DNA from: Paratractidigestivibacter sp963630635
Lineage (GTDB): Bacteria > Actinomycetota > Coriobacteriia > Coriobacteriales > Atopobiaceae
Assembly (NCBI GenBank): GCA_963630635.1
Contig: CAVGOA010000009.1
Location: 1 to 58,941, forward strand
Direction of reading: 5' to 3'
DNA length: 58,941 bases
Shown here: positions 50,677 through 58,691 of the stretch, piece after piece
Layout of the letters: each line of letters opens with the position of its first letter
How positions within the stretch are numbered: the stretch's first letter is position 1
Position numbers and translations under genes: made by a program
Notes under the pieces: model-generated
What the model was told of the DNA's origin: nothing
Seen by the model: only the letters and a program-made list of their open reading frames with translations
Database searches by the model: none

Positions 50677-52641
50677 ATGATTCTTACCGAAGCCAAGGTC
50701 AGGCGCTTCTTCTCTATCTTTGACCCGCTGATTCTGTTTACCGACAGGTACCTTGACCTGGGCGAACTTGAGCTGGCGCCCGACGGGCTGCCCACAGACG
50801 AGTCCCAACACAAGGTCGCCTGCGAGCTGTGGCGAAACCCACAGGTCATCGACGAGTTCGTGCGACAGAACCTGGCCCGTCTCTCGGCGCGCGACCTAAA
50901 GATCGCCGCCTCGTGGAAAGACGCGATCTTCGAGCACATGCCCTACGCGGTGCGGCCGGACGGCTCCGTCGACTTTCTTTACGAGGGGCGCATCTTTAGG
51001 CCCAAGGGCCTCACGCGCGAGATCGGCGGCATGCTCAACGACCAGCGCGGTACAGCCGAGCTGGCGCTTCTTCCCTTTGAGGACGACCTCATCTATGCAG
51101 GACAGGTCAGCGAGATTGGCATCTCCATGGGGCCGGGCCTCAAGGCCGCCCACGAGGGCTGGTTTGCCGAGGCACGCGAGAAAGCTGCGATCACGACGGG
51201 CACGGGTTTTCTCGCCGTCGCTTCTGGCCTTAAGAAGGCGGCGCTTGACCGCGAGACGCAGAAGTTCATCGAGGACACGGAGTACGACATGAACCCGCCC
51301 ACCTCGTGGCCGGGTTTTCACCGCGGCGTGCTGGCCGACGTGCCGCACGAGGAGCGCGACGAGCTGGTGCTGGAGGAAGCCAGGCGCCAGTTAGGCCGCC
51401 CCAGCGGCGAGAAGACCTGGACCTTTATGAAGGGTCGGCTGCAAACGTATTGCCAGAAAGGCCAGGCTACCTGCGACTTTGCAACTTTGGCGGCGCTTGA
51501 GAAGAACGCCGACCTGGCCAGGATCGCCAAGGAGATGGGGGCTAAGCGCACGAGCGGCCTTAAGAAGGCTCAGCTGGTCGAGACCTGCGCTGAGCTTTTG
51601 GCAGACCCCAAGGTCGACCTCCAGCCCATCATGGGCGAACTGGTGCCCGAGCACTTCCCGTTCATAAAGCGCCTGGTAGAGGCAGGTGGGCGCATAGAGA
51701 TCCCTTACCAGGGCCTGGAGACCTTGGAGGACCTGGCCGAGCCGCTGCCGCTGCTCACCTACTGGTTTGACGAAGACGACCACGCGACCTGCGTCATGCC
51801 CGACATCGTGCGCGAGCGTCTGGCCGGGCACGACCTCGAGGCGCTTTCTGTCCACTACAAGGCCCTCGCCGACCTCTGGCACGTTATCGACCTTTTGATT
51901 GAGACGCGCGGCATCGTGGCCATGGACGAAGCAGGGATGGAGTTCGGCCGCTTATACCCGGGCGTCTTTGGCCCGCTTGAGCTGGTGCGAGCCATCATCG
52001 ACTACGCCACAAGCGAATGCGGGCCTTGCGAGGCCTATCGTGACGAGAACGGCTCGGGCGTCTACCTGGTGGAATCCGGTCTTCTCGACCAAGTCCAAGC
52101 CAAGGGAACCAAGGTCTACGTCCAAAGCGGCATCTGCTTAGGCGAGCTGGGGCCGTTGCAGAACCTGCTGGACGCGCGCGAAGGTAAGGACCCCTGGCCC
52201 CTACCGACCGAGCTGGTTACCGCACCTTGCCTGGTCGACTGGGCGCAGGACCTTCCGAGCGGCCGCGCGTTTTTGCAGTTCATCAACGAGAACATCCCCG
52301 ACGGCGAGAACGACCTGCTCTATGCCGATCGCATCTTTGAGAAGGTCACCCTCATGTTCTGCAACGGCGTGGCTCCCGCCAAGGTGGTCCAGTGGGTCGC
52401 CGACCAGGGCCTGGGCTTTGAGGACATGCGCCACGAGAATGAGCTGATCGGCTGCATGTTCAACCTGTGTAACGACATGCCGCGCTGGGACAACAACGGC
52501 TGGCCGCCGGCTCTGCTGCACTCCAAGCTCACGGGCGCGCCCGATTTTAGAAACGAGGACGGCTCGCGCAAGAAGGTGGGTCGAAACGACCCGTGCCCCT
52601 GCGGCAGCGGCAAAAAGTACAAGAAGTGCTGCGGGCGCTAG
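50677..52641 (+). CDS. SEC-C motif protein of unknown function
   Basis: A 654-residue cytoplasmic protein. The last ~25 residues are a SEC-C zinc motif (RNDPCPCGSGKKYKKCCG) as found at the end of SecA and in many stand-alone proteins; it binds zinc and can contact SecB or the ribosome. A SAP/Rho-N-like segment (IAKEMGAKRTSGLKKAQLVE) sits near residue 290. The rest, starting MILTEAKVRRFFSIFDPLIL, is helical and was not recognised. The ATG at 50677 has AAAGGGG seven bases before it; the open frame upstream to 50410 overlaps the divergent hydrolase gene and a palindrome, and is rejected. The hairpin in the repeat downstream (52704-52730) may end its transcript. The function is unknown. Confidence 0.8.
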   Translation: MILTEAKVRRFFSIFDPLILFTDRYLDLGELELAPDGLPTDESQHKVACELWRNPQVIDEFVRQNLARLSARDLKIAASWKDAIFEHMPYAVRPDGSVDFLYEGRIFRPKGLTREIGGMLNDQRGTAELALLPFEDDLIYAGQVSEIGISMGPGLKAAHEGWFAEAREKAAITTGTGFLAVASGLKKAALDRETQKFIEDTEYDMNPPTSWPGFHRGVLADVPHEERDELVLEEARRQLGRPSGEKTWTFMKGRLQTYCQKGQATCDFATLAALEKNADLARIAKEMGAKRTSGLKKAQLVETCAELLADPKVDLQPIMGELVPEHFPFIKRLVEAGGRIEIPYQGLETLEDLAEPLPLLTYWFDEDDHATCVMPDIVRERLAGHDLEALSVHYKALADLWHVIDLLIETRGIVAMDEAGMEFGRLYPGVFGPLELVRAIIDYATSECGPCEAYRDENGSGVYLVESGLLDQVQAKGTKVYVQSGICLGELGPLQNLLDAREGKDPWPLPTELVTAPCLVDWAQDLPSGRAFLQFINENIPDGENDLLYADRIFEKVTLMFCNGVAPAKVVQWVADQGLGFEDMRHENELIGCMFNLCNDMPRWDNNGWPPALLHSKLTGAPDFRNEDGSRKKVGRNDPCPCGSGKKYKKCCGR

Positions 52642-52648
52642 GCCGCCG

Positions 52649-52829
52649 GCGGGCGGATTTGCGGGTTGCACAGACAAACTTGCGCGAATCAATGTCTTAA
52701 TTCGAAGGGCCCTGGTATACAGGGCCCTTCTCGTTGCGTTTGCCCAGTTGGCGGACGCGAGAATGGAGGCGTTACTCGGGCGGTCCGGATTAAGACATTG
52801 ATTCGAAGAAGTTTGTGCTTAGCGGGCCT
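52649..52829. repeat. 181-bp intergenic repeat, copy 1
   Basis: Matches copy 2 (57592-57772) at about 172 of 181 positions without gaps. Inside it, 28-bp arms at 52674-52701 and 52789-52816 are inverted with three mismatches (core CGAATCAATGTCTTAAT perfect), 115 bp centre to centre. The central hairpin GAAGGGCCCT (52704-52713) / AGGGCCCTTC (52721-52730) could act as a two-way terminator. It starts 8 bp after the SEC-C stop. No protein is encoded in it. Confidence 0.92.
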
Positions 52830-52983
52830 TGGAGAAGATGCCTAATGTTGGTGTCACGGACTCGTTCGGGAAGCACCGAGCCGACGAGCCTCATCATTTG
52901 GATATCCGCGCCAGCAGCGGCTCGGCCATATCCATCAATTACCGTAACCACTCACCGCCCGTATTCAACCGCTCACCAAGTAT

Positions 52984-52999
52984 GCTAAAGCGCTTTAGC
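52984..52999. promoter_or_regulatory. LacI-type operator O1
   Basis: GCTAAAGCGCTTTAGC is a perfect 16-bp palindrome with the central CG typical of LacI/PurR/CcpA-family sites. It lies about 100 bp upstream of the nucleoside hydrolase ATG; the likely binder is the LacI protein at 56537-57559. Confidence 0.85.
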
Positions 53000-53040
53000 T
53001 ATCATTTATCAACGAGGGTTATTTTATAAATCAGCAACGT

Positions 53041-53056
53041 GCTAAAGCGCTTTAGC
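53041..53056. promoter_or_regulatory. LacI-type operator O2
   Basis: Second perfect copy of GCTAAAGCGCTTTAGC, 57 bp from O1 and 44 bp before the nucleoside hydrolase ATG. The extended match TGCTAAAGCGCTTTAGC is shared by both. Two sites flanking the AT-rich promoter suit repression by looping or blocking. Confidence 0.87.
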
Positions 53057-53100
53057 ACACCGAAGGCAATTCAACCCAAGAGAGTGGAAGGAAAGTACGC

Positions 53101-54057
53101 ATGTCTACCAAGAAGATCATCCTCGACCTCGACACCGGAATCGACGACGCCCTCGCCATCGCTTACTGCCTCGGCAGCAAAGATGCCGAGCTCGTGGGCG
53201 TCACGTGCACCTACGGCAATGTTCTCGTCGAGACGAGCGTGCGCAACACCTTGGCGATTCTTCACCTGTTTGGGCACGACGATGTGCCTGTTTGCAAGGG
53301 ATTTTCTCACTCAAGGGCAAGCGAAGGCTTTGAGGTGAGCCCGATTTGCGCCATGGTCCACGGCACAAACGGAATCGGCGAGGTGCAGATTCCCGACTCC
53401 CCGCGCGGTGTTGAAGAGACGGCGGCGGTCGACTTCCTTATCGAAGCCGCTCAGACCTACGGCAAGGACCTCGTCTATGTCCCCACCGGAACTCTTACCA
53501 CGCTGGCCGCAGTTCTGGAGAAGGACCCGAGCTTTAAGGACAAGATCGGCGGCATCGTTATGATGGGCGGCGCCCTTACCGTCGACGGCAACACCTCCCC
53601 TGCCTCCGAGTGCAATATCCAGGGCGATCCCGAGGCTGCCGACCTGGTATTCAAGTCTGGAGCGGAAATCACCATGGTTGGCCTGGACGTCACCCATCAG
53701 ACGCTTCTTACCAAGAAGGAAACGGCGCAGTGGCGCGAGGTCGGCACGTCAGCGGCCAAGTTCCTCGCCGATATGACCGACTACTACATCGATTTCGAGA
53801 TCAAGGACTCGGGGCTTGCCGGCTGCGGCCTGCACGACCCGTTGGCTATGGCCGTTGCCCTGGACAACACTCTGGTCAAGACGTTCGGCGTGAATCTGCA
53901 CGTGAACCTTGAGGGCGACCTTCGTGGCCGCACGATCGGAGACCACATGCGCTTGAACGATCCCCACAAGACCGTTCAAGCGGCGATTGAGGTTGATGTT
54001 CCTGCTTTTATGGAGCGTTTCATGGAGCGCACGACCGAGCTCGTTCGCGCCCACTAG
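53101..54057 (+). CDS. Inosine-uridine-type nucleoside hydrolase
   Basis: A 318-residue cytoplasmic enzyme that splits ribonucleosides into ribose and base. LDLDTGIDDALAIAYCLG (about 8-25) is the calcium-binding DxDxGxDDA signature; VPTGTLTTLA, IVMMGGAL and the late GLHDPLAMAVAL complete the active site of the IunH/Rih family. The ligands are all intact and the length is normal. GGAAGGAAA precedes the ATG. It is the first gene of a plus-strand operon with an MFS transporter (60 bp later) and ribokinase, behind two LacI operators. Base preference (purine or pyrimidine) cannot be told from sequence. Confidence 0.93.
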   Translation: MSTKKIILDLDTGIDDALAIAYCLGSKDAELVGVTCTYGNVLVETSVRNTLAILHLFGHDDVPVCKGFSHSRASEGFEVSPICAMVHGTNGIGEVQIPDSPRGVEETAAVDFLIEAAQTYGKDLVYVPTGTLTTLAAVLEKDPSFKDKIGGIVMMGGALTVDGNTSPASECNIQGDPEAADLVFKSGAEITMVGLDVTHQTLLTKKETAQWREVGTSAAKFLADMTDYYIDFEIKDSGLAGCGLHDPLAMAVALDNTLVKTFGVNLHVNLEGDLRGRTIGDHMRLNDPHKTVQAAIEVDVPAFMERFMERTTELVRAH

Positions 54058-54117
54058 TAAGTTTCGCTGCGGGGGCGCGGCCCTGCGCTCGCCCCCGCCC
54101 TTAAGAAAGAGCTTCCA

Positions 54118-55494
54118 ATGTCATCGAATGCAAGCACCACTGCAGAATACAGCGCGGCGGACGCCAAGCGCGCGCTCATTCCTCTTGATATCCTGTTCAT
54201 CCTCGGCATCCTTTGCCTCCAGGCGTTCAGTTATATATTCCAGCAGATCGGCGTCGACCTCGACGCCTCCTCCGAGGCCCCGCTCATCGTCTCCATCCCG
54301 AGCATCATTTTGGGAATCGTCTGTTTCATCTACGGTTCGCTTTCCGACTATGTCTCTCTCAAGAAAATGACCGTAGCGGGCATTGTCCTGTTCTTCGCCG
54401 GCTCCGTCATGGGCTTCTTCCTACACGGCAATGTGTGGCTCGTCATCATTGCCCGCTGCTTGCAGACCGCCGGAGGCCAGGTGGCCGGGTCCGTGTACCT
54501 TGCAATCGCGACGCGTTATCTCAAGGGTGCCGAGCAGGTCACCTTCTTTGGAATCTTTACCGCTTCCTACCAGCTTTCCACCGCCATCGGCGTTGTGACC
54601 TCGGGCTTTCTGAGCATGATCGACTGGTCCTTGCTCTTTTTGGTCCCCCTGGTCGGCGTGCTGGTTATCCCCGTGCTCATGCGCAGCATCCCCGAGGTAG
54701 ACGCCAAGCAGACCAAAGTCGACGTTGCCGGCTTCACGATTTTTGGCATCATGATCACGCTGCTCACCCTGTTCTTCTCGTACGGCTGGCCGTACCTGGT
54801 GGGCGCCGCGGTTGCCCTTATCGTCTTCATCGCATACATCAATCGCGCAAGCGACCCGTTCATCACCCCAGACTTCTTCCGGAATTCTCGTTGGATGCGC
54901 GCGATCTCGCTCATGCTCATCATCTATTTCATCAATTTCTCCGTTACGAGCCTGTTTAACGGCGTGGGCTCCGCCGTCTATGGCCTGACTTCCAGCGAGG
55001 CCTCGTTCTACCTGATTTTTGGCAACTTCGCAGCCTGTATCGTGGCATGCACGAGCGGCGCCATCGTGGCCAAGCTCGGCAGGACGACTTCGATATTTGT
55101 CGCCGGAGCGCTGCAGGTCATCGGCTTTACCCTGTCGTCCTTCTTTATCGCGTCTGGGATGGTCCCCTTCACCATCGGTATCTGCCTGTACTATGCCGGC
55201 GCCGGCCTCATGTATTCGCCGCTGACCACCATGGTCCTGGGCACGCTCGACGCCTCTCAGGCCGGCCGCGGTATCGGCATGAACGACCTGGTCATGAACG
55301 TCTCTGCCTCAATCGGCGTTGCGATTTTCGGTTCTATCATGGGCACGACGGCACTTTCTGGCGTGAGCTTTGCGGGCGTCGGCGCCGAGGCCGCCACATA
55401 TTCCAACCTGCTGCTTATCTACGCCGCATCGATTCTGCTTGGCGTCATTGCCTTCGCGATTTTCCGCAACAAGATCAAACCTGAGGAGAACTAG
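54118..55494 (+). CDS. MFS transporter, probably for nucleosides or ribose
   Basis: A 458-residue membrane protein with about fourteen hydrophobic segments, in the style of the DHA2 branch of the major facilitator superfamily. The loop GSLSDYVSLKKMTVAGIVLF is the A-like motif between helices two and three, and LQTAGGQVAGSVYLAIATRYL is a further conserved helix. DHA2 members are often exporters, but placement between nucleoside hydrolase and ribokinase and behind a shared regulator points to nucleoside uptake here (inference). Start 54118 behind AAAGAG; the ribokinase gene follows 3 bp after its stop. Confidence 0.87.
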   Translation: MSSNASTTAEYSAADAKRALIPLDILFILGILCLQAFSYIFQQIGVDLDASSEAPLIVSIPSIILGIVCFIYGSLSDYVSLKKMTVAGIVLFFAGSVMGFFLHGNVWLVIIARCLQTAGGQVAGSVYLAIATRYLKGAEQVTFFGIFTASYQLSTAIGVVTSGFLSMIDWSLLFLVPLVGVLVIPVLMRSIPEVDAKQTKVDVAGFTIFGIMITLLTLFFSYGWPYLVGAAVALIVFIAYINRASDPFITPDFFRNSRWMRAISLMLIIYFINFSVTSLFNGVGSAVYGLTSSEASFYLIFGNFAACIVACTSGAIVAKLGRTTSIFVAGALQVIGFTLSSFFIASGMVPFTIGICLYYAGAGLMYSPLTTMVLGTLDASQAGRGIGMNDLVMNVSASIGVAIFGSIMGTTALSGVSFAGVGAEAATYSNLLLIYAASILLGVIAFAIFRNKIKPEEN

Positions 55495-55497
55495 CCA

Positions 55498-56421
55498 ATG
55501 AATAGGGTCATCGTCTTCGGCAGCCTCAACATGGATTTGGCCATCGAGTCCGACCGCATGCCGTATCAGGGAGAAACGCTTCCCGGACGCAACTTCTTTA
55601 CCAACCCGGGCGGCAAGGGCGCCAACCAGGCGGTAGCCGTGGCCAAGTTCGGTGCGCCCTCGTATCTGGTGGGCGCCGTGGGCAACGACCTGTTTGGCGA
55701 CAGAATCGTCTCTCAGCTGGCAGGATTTGGGGTGCAATGCGAGGAAGTCAGGCGCTGCGCCGCGATCGAGACGGGCACCGCCGTTGTCCTGCGCTGCGGC
55801 GGCGATAACCGCATCATCCTGAATCCCGGCGCTAACCTCCATTTGGGGATCAAGGAAGTTGACGAGGCTCTTGACGTTCTCGCAAAGGCGGGCGACGTGT
55901 TTCTCACGCAGCTTGAATGCGACCTTCCAACCACGTTCGACGCCATCAGGAGCGCTCGTCGCCGTGGGATGCACGTGGTTGTCAACGTGGCCCCGCCCAG
56001 GGAGATGCCTTCCGATGTCTGGGAGTGCATCGACCTGGTGTGCGTCAACGAGACCGAGTGCGAGGCCACCACAGGTGTCATGCCGGCCGACGACGCAAGC
56101 ATCGAGGCGGGTCTCGACGCGCTCCTGGCAAAGGGCGCCCGGGCCGCAGTAGTCACTCTCGGAGGCGCCGGCTCCGCTGCCCGCGAGGCAGGAGAGAACA
56201 TGCCGGTGATTCGCGTACCCGCAGTCACGGTGGACGTCGCCGACACCACAGCTGCCGGCGACACCTTCATCGGTGTTCTCTGCGCCTCCCATGTGAGCGG
56301 CATCGAACTTGAGGAGGGCATGAAGATGGCGAGCGCCGCAGCCGGCATCACCGCGTCTCGCGTCGGCGCCCAGACGGCGATCCCCACGGCATCCGAGGTC
56401 GACGAGTTTCTCGCCAGCTAA
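55498..56421 (+). CDS. rbsK: Ribokinase (PfkB family)
   Basis: A 307-residue cytoplasmic kinase that phosphorylates ribose to ribose-5-phosphate for the pentose phosphate pathway. VFGSLNMDLAIESDRMPYQG at the N-terminus, NPGGKGANQAVAVAKFGA (PfkB signature 1) and DTTAAGDTFIGVL (signature 2, with the catalytic Asp in GD) match ribokinase closely. GAGGAG lies eight bases upstream of the ATG. It closes the pathway with the nucleoside hydrolase of the same operon: nucleoside to ribose to ribose-5-phosphate. A hairpin follows at 56451-56482. A deoxyribokinase or other PfkB sugar kinase is less likely given the context. Confidence 0.92.
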   Translation: MNRVIVFGSLNMDLAIESDRMPYQGETLPGRNFFTNPGGKGANQAVAVAKFGAPSYLVGAVGNDLFGDRIVSQLAGFGVQCEEVRRCAAIETGTAVVLRCGGDNRIILNPGANLHLGIKEVDEALDVLAKAGDVFLTQLECDLPTTFDAIRSARRRGMHVVVNVAPPREMPSDVWECIDLVCVNETECEATTGVMPADDASIEAGLDALLAKGARAAVVTLGGAGSAAREAGENMPVIRVPAVTVDVADTTAAGDTFIGVLCASHVSGIELEEGMKMASAAAGITASRVGAQTAIPTASEVDEFLAS

Positions 56422-56450
56422 GCACGCAAAACAAATTTAGACGCTACATA

Positions 56451-56482
56451 GGGCGACAGATGACGCAAGTTGTCTGTCGCCC
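56451..56482 (+). terminator. Hairpin between ribokinase and lacI
   Basis: GGGCGACAGA (56451-56460) and TCTGTCGCCC (56473-56482) form a perfect 10-bp stem with a 12-nt loop, 30 bp after the ribokinase stop. No T-tract follows, so it may be a weak terminator or an mRNA end stabiliser. Confidence 0.55.
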
Positions 56483-56498
56483 GCGCTATCATGGGGAT

Positions 56499-56514
56499 GC
56501 TAAAGCGGTTTAAC
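56499..56514. promoter_or_regulatory. LacI-type operator O3, before lacI
   Basis: GCTAAAGCGGTTTAAC matches the perfect O1/O2 palindrome at 14 of 16 positions and lies 23 bp before the lacI ATG, next to a TATCAT -10-like element (56487-56492). It suggests autoregulation. Confidence 0.7.
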
Positions 56515-56536
56515 AATCTCCAACAGAAGGTGCCAC

Positions 56537-57559
56537 ATGCCTAACAGAGTCACGCTCAAGGATATCGCGCACGAAACGGGGCTCTCGGAGTCCGCAGTCT
56601 CGCAAGTGCTCAATGGCCGCGATTGCCGGCTTTCCGAGGAAAGCAAGCGGGCCATTCGCGAGTGCGCGAAGCGCATGGGCTACCACGCGAACAAGGCGGC
56701 GCGAAGCCTGGCCACAAAACGCTCGGACACGGTAGGGCTGATAGTCCCCGACATTGCCAACCCGTTTTTTGCAAGCTTGATCAAGCATCTGGAAGAAGGG
56801 TGCGAGCGCGTTGGCCTGGGCCTTTTAATCTGCGATACCGGAGACGATGGCGAGAAGGACCTGCGGCAGCTCGAGCGCATGGGTTCGCTGGGCATCGACG
56901 GCATCGTCTACGTCCCAAGCTGCGAGATTCTGAACGCCGATGCCCTTTCGCGCCTGCGCCGCGCGCTCGACGCGCTTGACGTCCCCTTCGTGATGCTCGA
57001 CCGAATCATCGAGGGAATAGACTGCGACAAGGTCCTGATCGACAACGCTCTCGGCGGCATCATGGGAACTCGTTATTTGCTTGAGCACGGCCATAGGCGC
57101 GTGGGATGCCTGGCCAACACGAAAGGCTCGCGCAACGGTCAGCTGCGTCTGGACGGTTACTATGCGGCTCTTGCAGATGCCGGCATACCGGCCGACCCCG
57201 CTCTTGTCGTCGAATGCAGCTACCATGCGCCGGACGGATACAAAGCCGTCGACGCGCTAAGGGCGGCGGGCGCCACAGCACTTTTCTCCACGAGCGATAT
57301 GCTCACTGCCGGTGCACTGCGCAGGTTGAGCGAGCTGGGGCTGCGCGTGCCGGAGGACTTTGCCGTCGTGAGCTTCGACCGCAACGAGATCTCGAGGCTG
57401 TTCGTGGGCGACATCGTTTCGGTCACGCAGGAGGTCGGCGAGCTTACAGACCGCGCGCTCAGCCTTCTTCGCGAGCGTATCTCGGGGAAGAAGGGCGACT
57501 TCGAGCTATGCGTGCTCGAACCCGGGTTTTTCGCAGGCGAGGACTCTTGGTCGGCATGA
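56537..57559 (+). CDS. LacI-family transcription regulator of the nucleoside cassette
   Basis: A 340-residue regulator. The N-terminal helix-turn-helix with hinge (RVTLKDIAHETGLSESAVSQ, then VLNGRDCRLSEESKRAI and KRMGYHANKAARSL) is classic LacI/PurR. The periplasmic-binding-protein-like effector domain follows (VGLIVPDIANPFFASLI; FVMLDRIIEGID; ALFSTSDMLTAGAL). The family binds 16-bp palindromes with a central CG, like the three GCTAAAGCGCTTTAGC-type sites here. It should repress the upstream operon and itself until a nucleoside, ribose or a phosphate of it binds (inference). AAGGTG lies before the ATG at 56537. Copy 2 of the 181-bp repeat begins 33 bp after its stop. Confidence 0.92.
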   Translation: MPNRVTLKDIAHETGLSESAVSQVLNGRDCRLSEESKRAIRECAKRMGYHANKAARSLATKRSDTVGLIVPDIANPFFASLIKHLEEGCERVGLGLLICDTGDDGEKDLRQLERMGSLGIDGIVYVPSCEILNADALSRLRRALDALDVPFVMLDRIIEGIDCDKVLIDNALGGIMGTRYLLEHGHRRVGCLANTKGSRNGQLRLDGYYAALADAGIPADPALVVECSYHAPDGYKAVDALRAAGATALFSTSDMLTAGALRRLSELGLRVPEDFAVVSFDRNEISRLFVGDIVSVTQEVGELTDRALSLLRERISGKKGDFELCVLEPGFFAGEDSWSA

Positions 57560-57591
57560 CCGCGGCCTTCGCCTTATGCCGCAGACTGCGT

Positions 57592-57772
57592 GCGGGCGAA
57601 ATTGCGGGTTGCACAGACAAACTTGCGCGAATCAATGTCTTAATTCGAAGGGCCCTGGTATACAGGGCCCTTCTCGATGCGTTTGCCCAGTTGGCGAACG
57701 CGAGAAAGGCAGCGTTACTCGAGCAGTCCGGATTAAGACATTGATTCGAAGAAGTTTGTGCTTAGCGGGCCT
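57592..57772. repeat. 181-bp intergenic repeat, copy 2
   Basis: Same element as at 52649-52829 with nine substitutions and no gaps. Inverted arms lie at 57617-57644 and 57732-57759; the central hairpin is GAAGGGCCCT (57647-57656) / AGGGCCCTTC (57664-57673). It fills the gap between the convergent lacI and ureD genes and its last two bases overlap the ureD stop codon, so its hairpin is well placed to end both transcripts. Confidence 0.92.
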
Positions 57773-58691
57773 AGGCGAGAAGGGCGCGGACGCGGGAAAG
57801 GACGTCTTCGAGGCGCTGGGCGCGGTGGCCGAGCAGGCGCACGCAGACGTCGCCGGTAGCCAGGCGGGTGATTCCGCCCGAGATGGCCTCGGTGCCGGTG
57901 GCCGCGCCGACGGGCGACCCTGCGGCGGCGCCAATCACACCAGTCTCGTCGCGCAGGTAGTCGCGAGCAGCCGTGAACGCAGCCTCCCCTACCTGGCAAT
58001 TGATCAAAACGAGGTTACCCAGGTGAGAAAATCCCTCGTAGAGGCCCAAGTCCTCCATGGGCATCGTCGCTGGGTCAAAGACAACGTTGTCCAGGTAGAC
58101 CGGACGCCCCGCCACATCGACGCGTACGTGGTTGGTGAAGCTGCGGTACCCAAAGCGCTCGCCACGGGCAGCGCGGCCGCAGGAAAGAATCTCCTGGTAG
58201 ACAAAGCGCGCGTCCGGGCCGGTCAGCTCGGCCTCGGTGGTTGCCGAGAAGGCTGAATCGGCAAAGGGAATGATCGGCTGGGGGCTGTAGTCCAGGTAGC
58301 CCCCGTTGGCTACGACTAGGCGCGTCGCGCACGAAGCCGAGCGGCCCTCCTCCATGCGATGGATCTTCTCGAAGGCCTGGCTCGTAACGCGAAGGACGGC
58401 GCCCTCGCCCACCGCAACGTCAATGCGCTGCAGGTCACCGGCCATGATGCCGGCAGAGGCGGACATCACCATGACCTCGGCGGCGCACGGGGCCAGGACG
58501 CTGGCGGTGCCGTCGGCGCCCGCGCCCGCAGCACCTACGAGCTCCGCCGTCGGAACCTCAAACGGGTGCATAACATGGAAGGGCATCGTGGCGGCAACGT
58601 CTGTCAGCACGGTCTTCTCGCCGCGTCGTAGGGCAACTAAGCGCAGCTCAGAGGCACGACCAAACTTGTTGTCGCCGGCAGCGTCGCTCAC
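57771..58691 (-). CDS. ureD: Urease accessory protein UreD/UreH
   Basis: A 306-residue cytoplasmic chaperone that, with UreF and UreG, loads nickel into urease. Family hallmarks are the early GRASELRLVALRRGEKTVLTDV, the MPFHVMHPF stretch, VMVMSASAGIMAGDLQRIDV (about 104-120) and the RFGYRSFTNHVRV segment, as in UreD/UreH proteins of Gram-positive bacteria. The length is normal. The ATG at 58691 overlaps the ureG stop by four bases (ATGA), the usual ureG-ureD order at the end of a urease operon. The stop lies at the edge of the 181-bp repeat. The structural genes ureABC, if present, are beyond the window. The identification is good. Confidence 0.88.
   Translation of the reverse strand: MSDAAGDNKFGRASELRLVALRRGEKTVLTDVAATMPFHVMHPFEVPTAELVGAAGAGADGTASVLAPCAAEVMVMSASAGIMAGDLQRIDVAVGEGAVLRVTSQAFEKIHRMEEGRSASCATRLVVANGGYLDYSPQPIIPFADSAFSATTEAELTGPDARFVYQEILSCGRAARGERFGYRSFTNHVRVDVAGRPVYLDNVVFDPATMPMEDLGLYEGFSHLGNLVLINCQVGEAAFTAARDYLRDETGVIGAAAGSPVGAATGTEAISGGITRLATGDVCVRLLGHRAQRLEDVLSRVRALLA

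Larger units (their letters stand above)
52642..53100. other. Regulatory gap before the nucleoside cassette
   Basis: About 460 bases without a credible gene. The left part is copy 1 of the 181-bp repeat (52649-52829). The right part holds two perfect LacI-type palindromes (52984-52999, 53041-53056) with an AT-rich stretch between them that contains TTTTATAAAT, the probable promoter of the nucleoside hydrolase operon. A short open frame at 52829-53029 is judged spurious. Confidence 0.7.

Noticed and set aside
52829..53029. 66-codon plus-strand frame upstream of the nucleoside hydrolase
   Set aside because: It overlaps the end of the repeat and LacI operator O1 and shows no protein-like conservation pattern.
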